A stretch of 64,000 nucleotides of DNA from Sphingobacteriales bacterium. GTDB lineage: Bacteria; Bacteroidota; Bacteroidia; Chitinophagales; Chitinophagaceae. Location of the stretch: positions 186,001-250,000 of the forward strand of contig JACRJO010000032.1 in assembly GCA_016219985.1 (NCBI GenBank). The letters run 5' to 3'. Below are positions 17,364 through 25,298 of this stretch, piece after piece. The translations under genes and the position numbers were made by a program. Within the stretch, counting starts at the first letter, position 1, and every line of letters starts with the position of its first letter. The notes beneath the pieces are model-generated. The model did no database searches. It was not told the origin of the DNA and was given only the letters and a program-made list of their open reading frames with translations.

Positions 17364-20126
17364 ATGCGAAAAGCTTTCCTGCTTTTTTTTCTCACCCTTT
17401 TTTCAGGACTAACCCTGCTGGCGCAACAAACAGTTACCGGTAAAATAACCGATACAAATGGACTGCCTGTTGCCGGGGTTTCCGTCAAAGCCAAAAAGTC
17501 GGGCAAATTAGCCCTGACCGGGGCGGATGGCACATTCAGTCTTACCCTCCCGGCGGAAGATGAACTGGAAATTTCCTCCGTGGGTTATGTCAAACAAACC
17601 GTGAAGACCGGATCTGGTCCCATCAATATTACCCTGGCTCAGTCCATTGAAGAATTAGGACAGGTTGTCCTCGTAGGTTCCCGCAGGGCCGGCCGGGTTA
17701 AAACAGAGACCACGGCCCCGGTGGATGTGATCAATATCTCACAGGTAACAGCCCCGACCGCGCGGATGGACCTGACCTCCATCCTGAATTACACGGCGCC
17801 TTCCTTCAATTACAATAAACAAAGCGGCAGTGATGGGGCCGATCATATTGACCTGGCCACCCTGCGCGGCCTGGGTCCCGACCAGACATTGGTACTGGTG
17901 AACGGGAAACGCCGGCACCAGTCGGCCTTTGTGGCCATGTTTGGTACCCGTGGAAGAGGGAATACCGGTACGGACCTGAATGCCATCCCCGCCAGTGCCA
18001 TTGACCGCGTGGAAATTTTACGGGACGGAGCCTCCGCCCAATACGGTTCAGACGCGATCGCCGGTGTTATCAATATCATTACTAAAAAAACGGTGAACAA
18101 TATTACCGGTTCAATCGGCGTCTCCGCTTTTTATGACCCGAAATTCAATACAGCCTTTGAATCCTCCCTGCACAAAGACTATGAACATGCCGGCAAACTC
18201 GATGGCAAAGCCCTTGCCGGTAATATCAATTTTGGTTTGCCCCTCGGTAAAAAAGGCGGTTTTATCAACCTTACTTTTGATGGGATCAAAACCACCAAGA
18301 CCTTCCGGCAAGCATTAAAAACCGCTAATTACCAGCAGGACAATGATGCCATGTACCTGAATATCTACCGCCGCGGGCACGGCGATGGCGATCTCGAGGC
18401 CTTTGGCTCATTTTACAACCTGGAAATACCGGCTTCTTCAAAGATCTCTTTCTACTCATTCGGCGGCACCAACAGTAAATTTTCCGATGCTTTTGCGTTT
18501 ACCCGCAACTGGTCAGCCCGGCCCGATCGTTTTCCCACAGATGCCAATGGTGACCTGGTTTTTGTTCCGGGTATCATGAAAACCGGCAGCGACGGGGAGA
18601 TCTGGTACAGTCCCCATATTCAGACCCGGATCAAAGATTTTTCGGCAACCGGCGGATTGAAAGGAGTCATCTTCAATAACTGGACCTGGGACCTGAGCAA
18701 TACGACCGGCCGGAATAACTTTCATTTTTACGGGGATAAAACCTTCAACGCTTCCGTCGGTTCTGCGCAACAGCATTTCGATGATGGCGGGTTTTCTTTC
18801 CTGCAGAATACCAGTAACCTGAATTTCAGCCGGGAGTTTATCAAAAACTTTAACCTCGGTATCGGCGCAGAATTCCGCTATGAAAATTATAAGATCTATT
18901 CCGGTGAAGCAGCTTCGTACCGGAATTATGACCCCAGCGGGGATAAAGCCAGCGGCGCCCAGGGTTTCCCGGGTTACCAGCCGGCCGATGTGGTGAATGC
19001 GAAACGGCATGTATTCGGCGCTTATGCCGATGCTGAATTTGACATCCTGCCTTCCTGGCTGATGGACCTGGCAGTACGCCTTGAGCAATACAATGATTTC
19101 GGGTTTACCCATAACTACAAAATAGCCACCCGGGTAAAAGCCACGAAGGATGTAAACATCCGGGGGTCATTCAGTACAGGATTCAGGGCGCCCTCCTTAC
19201 AGCAGATCAATTTCAGTTCTACTTTTACCACGGTACAAGCGGGGAATATTGCTGAGGTGAAGATCGCTCCCAATTACAGCAACCTGGCCAAAGCGGCCGG
19301 TATCCCTGACCTGACCCAGGAAAAAAGCCTGAGTGGCAGCGTAGGCTTTACCTGGAGAGCCAGCGGCAGCCTGAATATTACGGTTGACGGCTATATCACG
19401 AAGATCAAAGACCGTGTAGTGATCAGCGGGCAGTTTGATGGCAGTGATCCTGACCTGGATGCCAACCTGCGTTCCCTGATGGCCGGGCTGAACGTCAGTT
19501 ATGCCCAGTTCTTTGCCAATGCGGTAAACACGACTAATGCCGGGGTGGATATCGTGATCGATTACAATAAAAAATTTGGCGATAACCGGTTCCGGGCTTT
19601 ACTCGCCGGCAACCTGCAAACAATGAAGATCAACAAGATCAATGTGCCGGATAAACTGAGCGGCTCAGCATTCCTGAAACAAACATTCCTGAGCGACCGC
19701 GAACAAAAATTCATCCTGGCCTCAGCCCCCGGTATGAAGGGAGCGCTGAACCTTGAATATGGGAGAAAAAAATTTACCGTTGGTACCCGGCTCACTTATT
19801 TTGGGAAAGTAACCCTCCTGGGCTACGGGCAGGACGGACTGGGAATCTCTCCCACTGTGCCGCTGGACAATGGCAGCGGGGACGTTCCGGACCAGTTTAA
19901 TTATTCGAACAAGCTGGTAACTGATCTTTATTTCAGTTATCCTCTGGTGAAAAAATTAACCCTCCATGCAGGAGTTGATAACCTGCTGAATGTGCATCCC
20001 GATTTCGGGGTGACCAAGGGGGCCAAGGACTGGGCCTATAATACAGAGACCGGCGGAGCCTGGGATGCTGTACAGATGGGATCCAACGGGCGCCGTTTAT
20101 TCGCCCGGCTTGCATTTAGTTTCTAA
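17364..20126 (+). CDS. TonB-dependent outer-membrane receptor
   Basis: A 920-residue outer-membrane receptor importing a ligand with energy from TonB. A signal peptide (to about residue 20, LTLLAQ) is followed by a carboxypeptidase-regulatory-like beta domain (about 23-93: GKITDTNGLPVAGVSVKAKK, ISSVGYVKQTV). The plug (about 105-240) includes LVNGKRRHQSAF and VEILRDGASAQYGSDAIAGV. The rest is a 22-strand type barrel ending NGRRLFARLAFSF with a terminal Phe. No SusD partner follows, so this is not a typical SusCD glycan pair; ligand unknown. Upstream lie palindromic repeats, and a terminator closes the transcript. Confidence 0.93.
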   Translation: MRKAFLLFFLTLFSGLTLLAQQTVTGKITDTNGLPVAGVSVKAKKSGKLALTGADGTFSLTLPAEDELEISSVGYVKQTVKTGSGPINITLAQSIEELGQVVLVGSRRAGRVKTETTAPVDVINISQVTAPTARMDLTSILNYTAPSFNYNKQSGSDGADHIDLATLRGLGPDQTLVLVNGKRRHQSAFVAMFGTRGRGNTGTDLNAIPASAIDRVEILRDGASAQYGSDAIAGVINIITKKTVNNITGSIGVSAFYDPKFNTAFESSLHKDYEHAGKLDGKALAGNINFGLPLGKKGGFINLTFDGIKTTKTFRQALKTANYQQDNDAMYLNIYRRGHGDGDLEAFGSFYNLEIPASSKISFYSFGGTNSKFSDAFAFTRNWSARPDRFPTDANGDLVFVPGIMKTGSDGEIWYSPHIQTRIKDFSATGGLKGVIFNNWTWDLSNTTGRNNFHFYGDKTFNASVGSAQQHFDDGGFSFLQNTSNLNFSREFIKNFNLGIGAEFRYENYKIYSGEAASYRNYDPSGDKASGAQGFPGYQPADVVNAKRHVFGAYADAEFDILPSWLMDLAVRLEQYNDFGFTHNYKIATRVKATKDVNIRGSFSTGFRAPSLQQINFSSTFTTVQAGNIAEVKIAPNYSNLAKAAGIPDLTQEKSLSGSVGFTWRASGSLNITVDGYITKIKDRVVISGQFDGSDPDLDANLRSLMAGLNVSYAQFFANAVNTTNAGVDIVIDYNKKFGDNRFRALLAGNLQTMKINKINVPDKLSGSAFLKQTFLSDREQKFILASAPGMKGALNLEYGRKKFTVGTRLTYFGKVTLLGYGQDGLGISPTVPLDNGSGDVPDQFNYSNKLVTDLYFSYPLVKKLTLHAGVDNLLNVHPDFGVTKGAKDWAYNTETGGAWDAVQMGSNGRRLFARLAFSF

Positions 20127-20145
20127 GATTGCCTGCTATCATTAC

Positions 20146-20175
20146 AGCCGCTTCCTGTTGGAGCGGCTTTTTTTA
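20146..20175 (+). terminator. Terminator after the TonB-dependent receptor
   Basis: AGCCGCT / AGCGGCT stem around a 9-nt loop, followed by a T-run, 20 bases after the stop codon. Confidence 0.9.
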
Positions 20176-20254
20176 TTCTTTCCCGAAGATGGATCCGCAG
20201 TTTTTCACAGAAGAGTTAACAAGTGGAAATTGCTTTTATCGCCTGGAACAGGCA

Positions 20255-20845
20255 TCATGATTTCAGCAGTTCCCGTCCGGCCGTAAACAATCCCGGTAAA
20301 AAATCTTTATCCAGCTGATTAAATAAAACCGGCGCCCCCGGCTCATCCCCAAATTCATTCAGGATCAGCCGCCACCAGCCCACATTTTTCCAGCGCCCCA
20401 GTTTATAGCCCACTTGTTCATAGGTGGCAAAATGCCGGAAGCCCATGCGCTCGTGAAAAGCCACACTTTTTTCATTGGGTAAATTGATCACCGCATATAC
20501 ATTCCGGAAGCCCTGCCGTTGCAGGATGGGGAACAGGACCGAATAAAGCGCCCGGGCCACTGCCCTCCGCTGAAAATCATCGTGTACATACACAGAACAT
20601 TCCACCGACCATTGGTAGGCCACCCGTTCCCGGTACCGGGAAGCATAGGCATAACCCGCCAGTTGCCCGTTGATCTCGCATACCAGCCAGGGCCAGTGTT
20701 CAAGATAATGGCTGATCCTTTCCGCAAATGCTTCCGCCGTTGGCACTTCGGTTTCAAAAGTCACCGATGTGTTTTCAATATATGGCGCGTAGATTGCCAG
20801 CATACCGGCTGCGTCGGCCGCGCAGGCCAATCGGATCAGGGCCAT
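20255..20845 (-). CDS. GNAT N-acetyltransferase (phosphinothricin acetyltransferase-like)
   Basis: A 196-residue cytoplasmic acetyltransferase using acetyl-CoA. The N-terminal IRLACAADAAGMLAIYAPYI and IENTSVTFETEVPTAEAF are typical of the phosphinothricin/methionine-sulfoximine acetyltransferase branch. The middle carries VECSVYVHDDFQRRAVARAL with the acetyl-CoA pyrophosphate loop (here QRRAVA in place of the commoner RGKGIG), and NEKSVAFHERMGFRHFATYE follows. In its host this family usually acetylates methionine sulfone-like compounds or amines; the substrate is not known here. A C-terminal extension of about 25 residues follows the domain. It is convergent with the receptor gene. Confidence 0.87.
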   Translation of the reverse strand: MALIRLACAADAAGMLAIYAPYIENTSVTFETEVPTAEAFAERISHYLEHWPWLVCEINGQLAGYAYASRYRERVAYQWSVECSVYVHDDFQRRAVARALYSVLFPILQRQGFRNVYAVINLPNEKSVAFHERMGFRHFATYEQVGYKLGRWKNVGWWRLILNEFGDEPGAPVLFNQLDKDFLPGLFTAGRELLKS

Positions 20846-20924
20846 ATCGGGGTGCTGGTTTTAAGGTTGTTCATCTGCTGAAATAATTAATACAGGCAGG
20901 GGTTAATGGCAGTGTGAGAATTGG

Positions 20925-21260
20925 TTATTTTTTGATTTCCTGTAACAGGGAAATCATAGTTGGCAGATATGTTTCTTTGATTTCCCAAACAATGCTGTAA
21001 TCAATGCCGAAATAATCATGAACAATTCTGTTTCTAAACCCCCTTATTCTGTGCCAATCAATACCCGGATATTTGTCTTTGAATTCGCCGGGCAATCGAT
21101 TAGCCGCTTCGCCGATTATTTCAAAATTTCGAATGACGGCATCAACCGTTTTACTATCAGCGGTAAATTCACTAAATGAAAATCCTTTGGTATAGGAAAG
21201 TATTTTCTCCCCGCTCTCAATCATGTCTTCGAGTAATAAGGAAGGTGAGCGCTTAGACAT
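20925..21260 (-). CDS. hepT: HepT-like HEPN toxin (DUF86)
   Basis: A 111-residue HEPN-domain protein of the DUF86/HepT family, the toxin of HEPN/MNT type VII toxin-antitoxin pairs. The ribonuclease motif Rx4HxY is intact: R76, H81, Y83 in RGFRNRIVHDYFGID. Other family segments are VIRNFEIIGEAANRLP and YPGIDWHRIRGFRN. In studied pairs the MNT partner silences HepT by adding AMP to the tyrosine of this motif. It is transcribed after the MNT gene with an 8-bp overlap, so the two are translationally coupled. Confidence 0.92.
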   Translation of the reverse strand: MSKRSPSLLLEDMIESGEKILSYTKGFSFSEFTADSKTVDAVIRNFEIIGEAANRLPGEFKDKYPGIDWHRIRGFRNRIVHDYFGIDYSIVWEIKETYLPTMISLLQEIKK

Positions 21261-21546
21261 AGATGATATCCGGTTCGATTTCCTTAAAATACTTTGCCTT
21301 GATTCCTTTTCTCGAAACCAGGTCTACCTTTCTTTTAAGCCTTGTCTCAATAAAATCGGCCAGGTCGATAAACTCAATACCAATTGGCCTGGAGAAATCG
21401 ACAATAATATCAATATCACTGTGTAACGGTGAGAAATCGTCGCGAACAACCGAACCAAAAATACCTACAGAGGTAACATGATACCTTGCAAGTAGTTGAG
21501 GTTTAATAAGCTGCAACGTAGTTCTTATACTGTCCAGTACTGACAT
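21253..21546 (-). CDS. mntA: MntA-like nucleotidyltransferase antitoxin
   Basis: A 97-residue minimal nucleotidyltransferase, the antitoxin of the HEPN/MNT pair. The catalytic pattern is GS (31-32) followed by DID (44-46) in GIFGSVVRDDFSPLHSDIDI, with a third acidic residue at D50. The spacing between GS and DxD is 11, one longer than the common 10. It is first in the two-gene operon, overlapping hepT by 8 bp, as in most such pairs. Base composition around the pair is AT-richer than its neighbours, which fits a transferred module. Confidence 0.92.
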   Translation of the reverse strand: MSVLDSIRTTLQLIKPQLLARYHVTSVGIFGSVVRDDFSPLHSDIDIIVDFSRPIGIEFIDLADFIETRLKRKVDLVSRKGIKAKYFKEIEPDIIYV

Positions 21547-21723
21547 ATATCAAAGATAATAAAGTTTCTTAAGCGTTGCCTGACAGGATCATCAAACGAA
21601 AAGTTACAAAAGATAAGAAAAAAGACTCAGTTCGTATAAGGGATAATACTTAAAACCCTTTCCGGACCTGGCAATCTGTATAAAATCCGGAATCTCTTTT
21701 CTATTTTGGAAAAAATCCGACTC

Positions 21724-23073
21724 ATGGAAAACTATTCCATCTTCATCGTGGAAGATGACCCCTGGTACGGGGAAATTCTTGATTACCATCTTTCGCTCAA
21801 TCCCGATTATGCAGTCACCCGCTTTACATCCGCCGCAGACTGCCTCGCCAACCTGCACAAAAAACCGGACCTGATCAGCATTGACTATTCCCTGCCGGGG
21901 ACAAACGGGGCCGAGTTGTTCCGGAATATCCGGGCCGGGAATCCCGATGTACCGGTGATCGTGATCAGCGGCCAGGAAAATGTCAGCACAGCCGTTGAAC
22001 TTCTCAAAATGGGCGTAACGGATTATATCGTTAAGGATGATAATACCAAGGACCTTTTGTGGAATGCCATTATCCGCATCCGCGAGACACAGTCGCTTAA
22101 GAAGGAAGTGGAAACCCTGAGAGAAGAACTCGGCCAGAAATATGAGTTCGGGAAAATTATCAAGGGGTCCTCCCCGGCCATCCGGAAAATATTTGCCCTG
22201 ATGGAGAAAGCCGCCAAAACAAATATCAATGTATCTGTGACCGGGGAAACAGGAACCGGTAAGGAGCTCGTGGCAAAAGCCATTCACTATAATTCCGAGC
22301 GAAAGAAAAAACCTTTTGTGGCCGTGAATATGGCGGCCATACCCGGTGAACTGCTTGAGAGCGAATTATTCGGGCATGAAAAAGGAGCTTTTACCGGGGC
22401 CGTCGGGCGCAAGACCGGTAAGTTCGAGGAAGCCAACAAGGGCACCCTGTTCCTCGATGAAATTGCCGAACTCGATATGAGCCTGCAAAGTAAATTGCTG
22501 CGGGTATTGCAGGAAAGGGAACTAGTCCGGGTAGGCGGCCATGAAAAAGTAAAACTCGATGTACGGCTGATCGTAGCCACGCACAGTGACCTGGCCGAAG
22601 AAGTAAAAAAAGGAACCTTCCGGGAAGACCTTTATTACCGGATCATGGGATTGCCGGTGGAACTGCCCCCGCTACGGGACAGGGGCAATGATATTTTATT
22701 GCTGGCAAAATGCTTCCTCGATGATTTTTGCCATGAAAACAAAATGGAACCCCAGGTACTCAGCGCCGGGGCCAAAGAAAAACTGATGAAATACCATTTC
22801 CCGGGGAATGTCCGGGAACTGAAAGCCATGATGGACCTCGCCGCGGTGATGAGCAACGGGAAGGAGATCGCGGAAGATGATATCAGCTATGCTTCTGCCC
22901 GGAGCCAGGACTTTTTCCTCACGGAAGAAAAAACCATGAAGGAATACAGTACCTATATCATCCGGAATTTTCTGAAAAAATATGACAACAATGTGCTGCT
23001 GGTAGCCGATAAGCTGGATATCGGCAAGTCGACCATTTATAAAATGATCCAGCAAAAGGAAATCGTTATCTGA
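21724..23073 (+). CDS. Sigma-54-dependent response regulator (NtrC-like)
   Basis: A 449-residue regulator activating sigma-54 RNA polymerase. The receiver (1-120) has the acidic pair ED/D (10-12), phospho-acceptor D54 in LISIDYSLPG, and K104. The AAA+ domain (about 145-385) has Walker A GETGTGKE (174-181), the sigma-54 loop GAFTGA (221-226) and Walker B TLFLDE. The C-terminal Fis-type helix-turn-helix (about 410-449) is short, with LLVADKLDIGKSTIYKMIQ. The frame opens 18 bases earlier at a TTG, but that TTG lies inside the probable -7 element, so the ATG at 21724 is chosen. The hybrid kinase gene follows 64 bp downstream and may form a phosphorelay with it. Confidence 0.92.
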   Translation: MENYSIFIVEDDPWYGEILDYHLSLNPDYAVTRFTSAADCLANLHKKPDLISIDYSLPGTNGAELFRNIRAGNPDVPVIVISGQENVSTAVELLKMGVTDYIVKDDNTKDLLWNAIIRIRETQSLKKEVETLREELGQKYEFGKIIKGSSPAIRKIFALMEKAAKTNINVSVTGETGTGKELVAKAIHYNSERKKKPFVAVNMAAIPGELLESELFGHEKGAFTGAVGRKTGKFEEANKGTLFLDEIAELDMSLQSKLLRVLQERELVRVGGHEKVKLDVRLIVATHSDLAEEVKKGTFREDLYYRIMGLPVELPPLRDRGNDILLLAKCFLDDFCHENKMEPQVLSAGAKEKLMKYHFPGNVRELKAMMDLAAVMSNGKEIAEDDISYASARSQDFFLTEEKTMKEYSTYIIRNFLKKYDNNVLLVADKLDIGKSTIYKMIQQKEIVI

Positions 23074-23137
23074 TGTAACCCCTAAACCCCATCAGCCCGG
23101 TAACCGGCTTTATCCATCATCCCCTTATTTTTCAGCT

Positions 23138-24829
23138 ATGAACCTGAATAAGCAGCTCGACAGCCATATAGCAGCCTGTTTACCCGAAACGTACAGGGAA
23201 GACCCGGTCATTAAGAAATTCATCGGGGCCATCCAGGAGTCCTGTGACCTGCAGCACAAAATACAGGGACAGGAAGTAAGAGATCTGCAGGAAGTAGCTG
23301 CAGAATCCGCTGAAGCCAAAGAAATTTTCCTGGCCAATATGAGTCATGAAATACGCACCCCGATGAATGCCATTATCGGGATGGGGCGCCAGCTCTCCAG
23401 AACCAACCTGGATGAGCAGCAGCAATTTTACCTGGAAACCATCAGCAAAGCGGCTGAACATTTATTGGTACTGATCAACGATATCCTCGACATTTCCAAG
23501 ATCGAAGCCGGGAAACTGAATCTCGTGCAAACCGGGTTCCGGCCGGGGGAGGTCATCGATCATTGCCTGCAGGTAATGAAACACAAGGCCGAAGAAAAAG
23601 GGCTGAAACTGGTTAAAAAGAACGGGCCGGGTTTATCCACCATATTCATCGGCGACCCGTACCGGCTGACGCAGGTGCTCCAGAACCTGGTAAGCAACGC
23701 GATCAAATTTACGGAGCAGGGATCTGTTACTGTTTCCTGCCTGGTACAACCGGAAAAAGACAAAAAACAGATCATGATGCTGACCGTAACAGATACAGGG
23801 ATTGGAATGGACCCGGAATTCCAGGCCTCCGTATTCCGGAAATTCACCCAGGAAGACAGGTCCACTGCCCGGAAATACGGGGGTACCGGCCTGGGTATGT
23901 CGATCAGCAAGCAACTGGCCGAACTGATGAATGGCAGTATTGATGTTTCGAGCCGGAAAGGGGAAGGCACGGCCATTACCCTGACCATCCCGTTTACCGT
24001 GGGTGTGGCTGCCGATATACCGGATACCCAAATGGCTGCTGCGGACAGTTCCATCCTGAAAGGAAAAAAAATCCTGCTGGTGGAAGACAATGAAATGAAC
24101 CGGCTGGTAGCCACCACCCTCCTGAATAATTACGGGGCTGTTACGGAAGAAGCTCATAACGGGGCGGAAGCCATCCGCGCGGTGAAAGATGGTTTTTATG
24201 ATCTTATATTGATGGATGTGCAGATGCCGGTACTGAACGGGTTCGATGCCACGCGGATCATCCGGCAGGAATTAAATGAATTTATTCCCATCATTGCACT
24301 GACGGCTAATGCTATTAAAGGAGAAGCCGAGAAATGCCTGAAAGCCGGTATGAACGACTATATCTCCAAGCCGTTCGGGGAAGAAGAACTGGTTAACGCC
24401 ATCGCCAAATGGCTGGGTAAAGAACCGGATAAATTTGCCGCTCCCCCGCTGCCCGAAATGAAAAACGGGGAAAGTCCCCGCCTGTACGAACTGACCCAAT
24501 TGGAAAAAATCGCGTCCAATAACCAGTCCTTCATCAGGAAGATGGTCACCCTGTTTACCAACCAGGCACCGGCCGATCTGAAGGAGATCAGGGAAGCTTT
24601 CGCCAATGGCAACCTTGCTACGGTACGTTCCACGGCGCACCGGATGAAACCCTCGCTCGACAATATGGGCATCGAATCCCTGCACGGGCTGATCCGCGAA
24701 ATTGAAACCTGGGACGATTCCCATGCCCCTAATGATCAACTGGATAAAAAAATAGCCGAACTCAGTCATACGATCAGCCTTGTACTGGACCAGCTAAAAG
24801 AAAATGTCCTGGCCGATACTAACCAATAA
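23138..24829 (+). CDS. Soluble hybrid histidine kinase with receiver and Hpt domains
   Basis: A 563-residue cytoplasmic phosphorelay protein without membrane segments or a classical sensor domain. A short N-terminal helix leads into HisKA with H70 in ANMSHEIRTPMNA. HATPase (about 170-287) has N-box QNLVSNAIKF, G1 DTGIGM and GGTGLGMSISKQL. The receiver (about 310-425) has D360 in LILMDVQMPVLNG. The Hpt domain (about 455-555) has H501 in RSTAHRMKPSLDNMG. All relay residues are present, so a full His-Asp-His relay is possible within one chain, passing phosphate to a separate receiver. The adjacent NtrC-like regulator is the obvious candidate. Confidence 0.92.
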   Translation: MNLNKQLDSHIAACLPETYREDPVIKKFIGAIQESCDLQHKIQGQEVRDLQEVAAESAEAKEIFLANMSHEIRTPMNAIIGMGRQLSRTNLDEQQQFYLETISKAAEHLLVLINDILDISKIEAGKLNLVQTGFRPGEVIDHCLQVMKHKAEEKGLKLVKKNGPGLSTIFIGDPYRLTQVLQNLVSNAIKFTEQGSVTVSCLVQPEKDKKQIMMLTVTDTGIGMDPEFQASVFRKFTQEDRSTARKYGGTGLGMSISKQLAELMNGSIDVSSRKGEGTAITLTIPFTVGVAADIPDTQMAAADSSILKGKKILLVEDNEMNRLVATTLLNNYGAVTEEAHNGAEAIRAVKDGFYDLILMDVQMPVLNGFDATRIIRQELNEFIPIIALTANAIKGEAEKCLKAGMNDYISKPFGEEELVNAIAKWLGKEPDKFAAPPLPEMKNGESPRLYELTQLEKIASNNQSFIRKMVTLFTNQAPADLKEIREAFANGNLATVRSTAHRMKPSLDNMGIESLHGLIREIETWDDSHAPNDQLDKKIAELSHTISLVLDQLKENVLADTNQ

Positions 24830-24842
24830 CCTGTTCTGCATT

Positions 24843-24874
24843 AAACGCTCATCACTTTAAAATGATGAGCGTTT
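24843..24874 (+). terminator. Hairpin after the hybrid kinase
   Basis: AAACGCTCATCA / TGATGAGCGTTT perfect stem with an 8-nt loop, 14 bases past the stop codon. Only a short T-tract follows, so termination may be moderate. Confidence 0.75.
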
Positions 24875-25007
24875 CGCATCACCCGTTTTTACCGAAAACG
24901 GCCCTGGTTTTTACTGCTTCAATAATCAGCCCGGGTTGGAAAAATAGTGGCTACAGGTGCGTTCATTTTTCATTTTTTCTCCAGCTGAACAATACATCTG
25001 CTTCTGA

Positions 25008-25208
25008 TCAGAGCCCGGATAAAATCTTACGCAACTCTTCTTTCGTTTTACCAAGCTTTATCTGAAGATTGTTGAGCATCTCCTCCTTTTTCCCATCTGC
25101 AAAATGCAGGTCTTTTTCCGTTAAGTAGCCATACCTTGCCTTAAGTTTCGCTTTTTGTTCATCCCACTTTTCGTCAACGACGAGCGGGGTAACACCTGAA
25201 TTTTTCAT
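25008..25208 (-). CDS. CsbD-like small stress protein
   Basis: A 66-residue basic, helical protein resembling the CsbD family of general stress proteins. The characteristic pattern is present: W followed by QKAKLKARYGYLTEKDLHFA, then DGKKEEMLNNLQIKLGKTKE ending in EELRKIL. CsbD members are induced by general stress in Bacillus and are common in Bacteroidota, but their molecular role is unknown. The region just upstream is AT-rich with no ribosome binding site, usual for this phylum. It heads an accessory-looking minus-strand block containing glycan and membrane genes. Confidence 0.75.
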   Translation of the reverse strand: MKNSGVTPLVVDEKWDEQKAKLKARYGYLTEKDLHFADGKKEEMLNNLQIKLGKTKEELRKILSGL

Positions 25209-25298
25209 TTGCTTATTTATTTTAGATTACTATACATATGCAATATCTGTCTTAGGGCAGGCTGCCTTGTTACAGGTTCATACTGTATCGTTACAGCA

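Noticed and set aside
17364..20126. SusC of a polysaccharide utilisation locus
   Set aside because: No SusD or glycoside hydrolase neighbour; better called a general TonB-dependent receptor.
21706..21723. TTG start six codons upstream of the sigma-54 regulator
   Set aside because: It lies inside the likely -7 element (TATTTTGG), and the receiver domain begins properly from the ATG at 21724.
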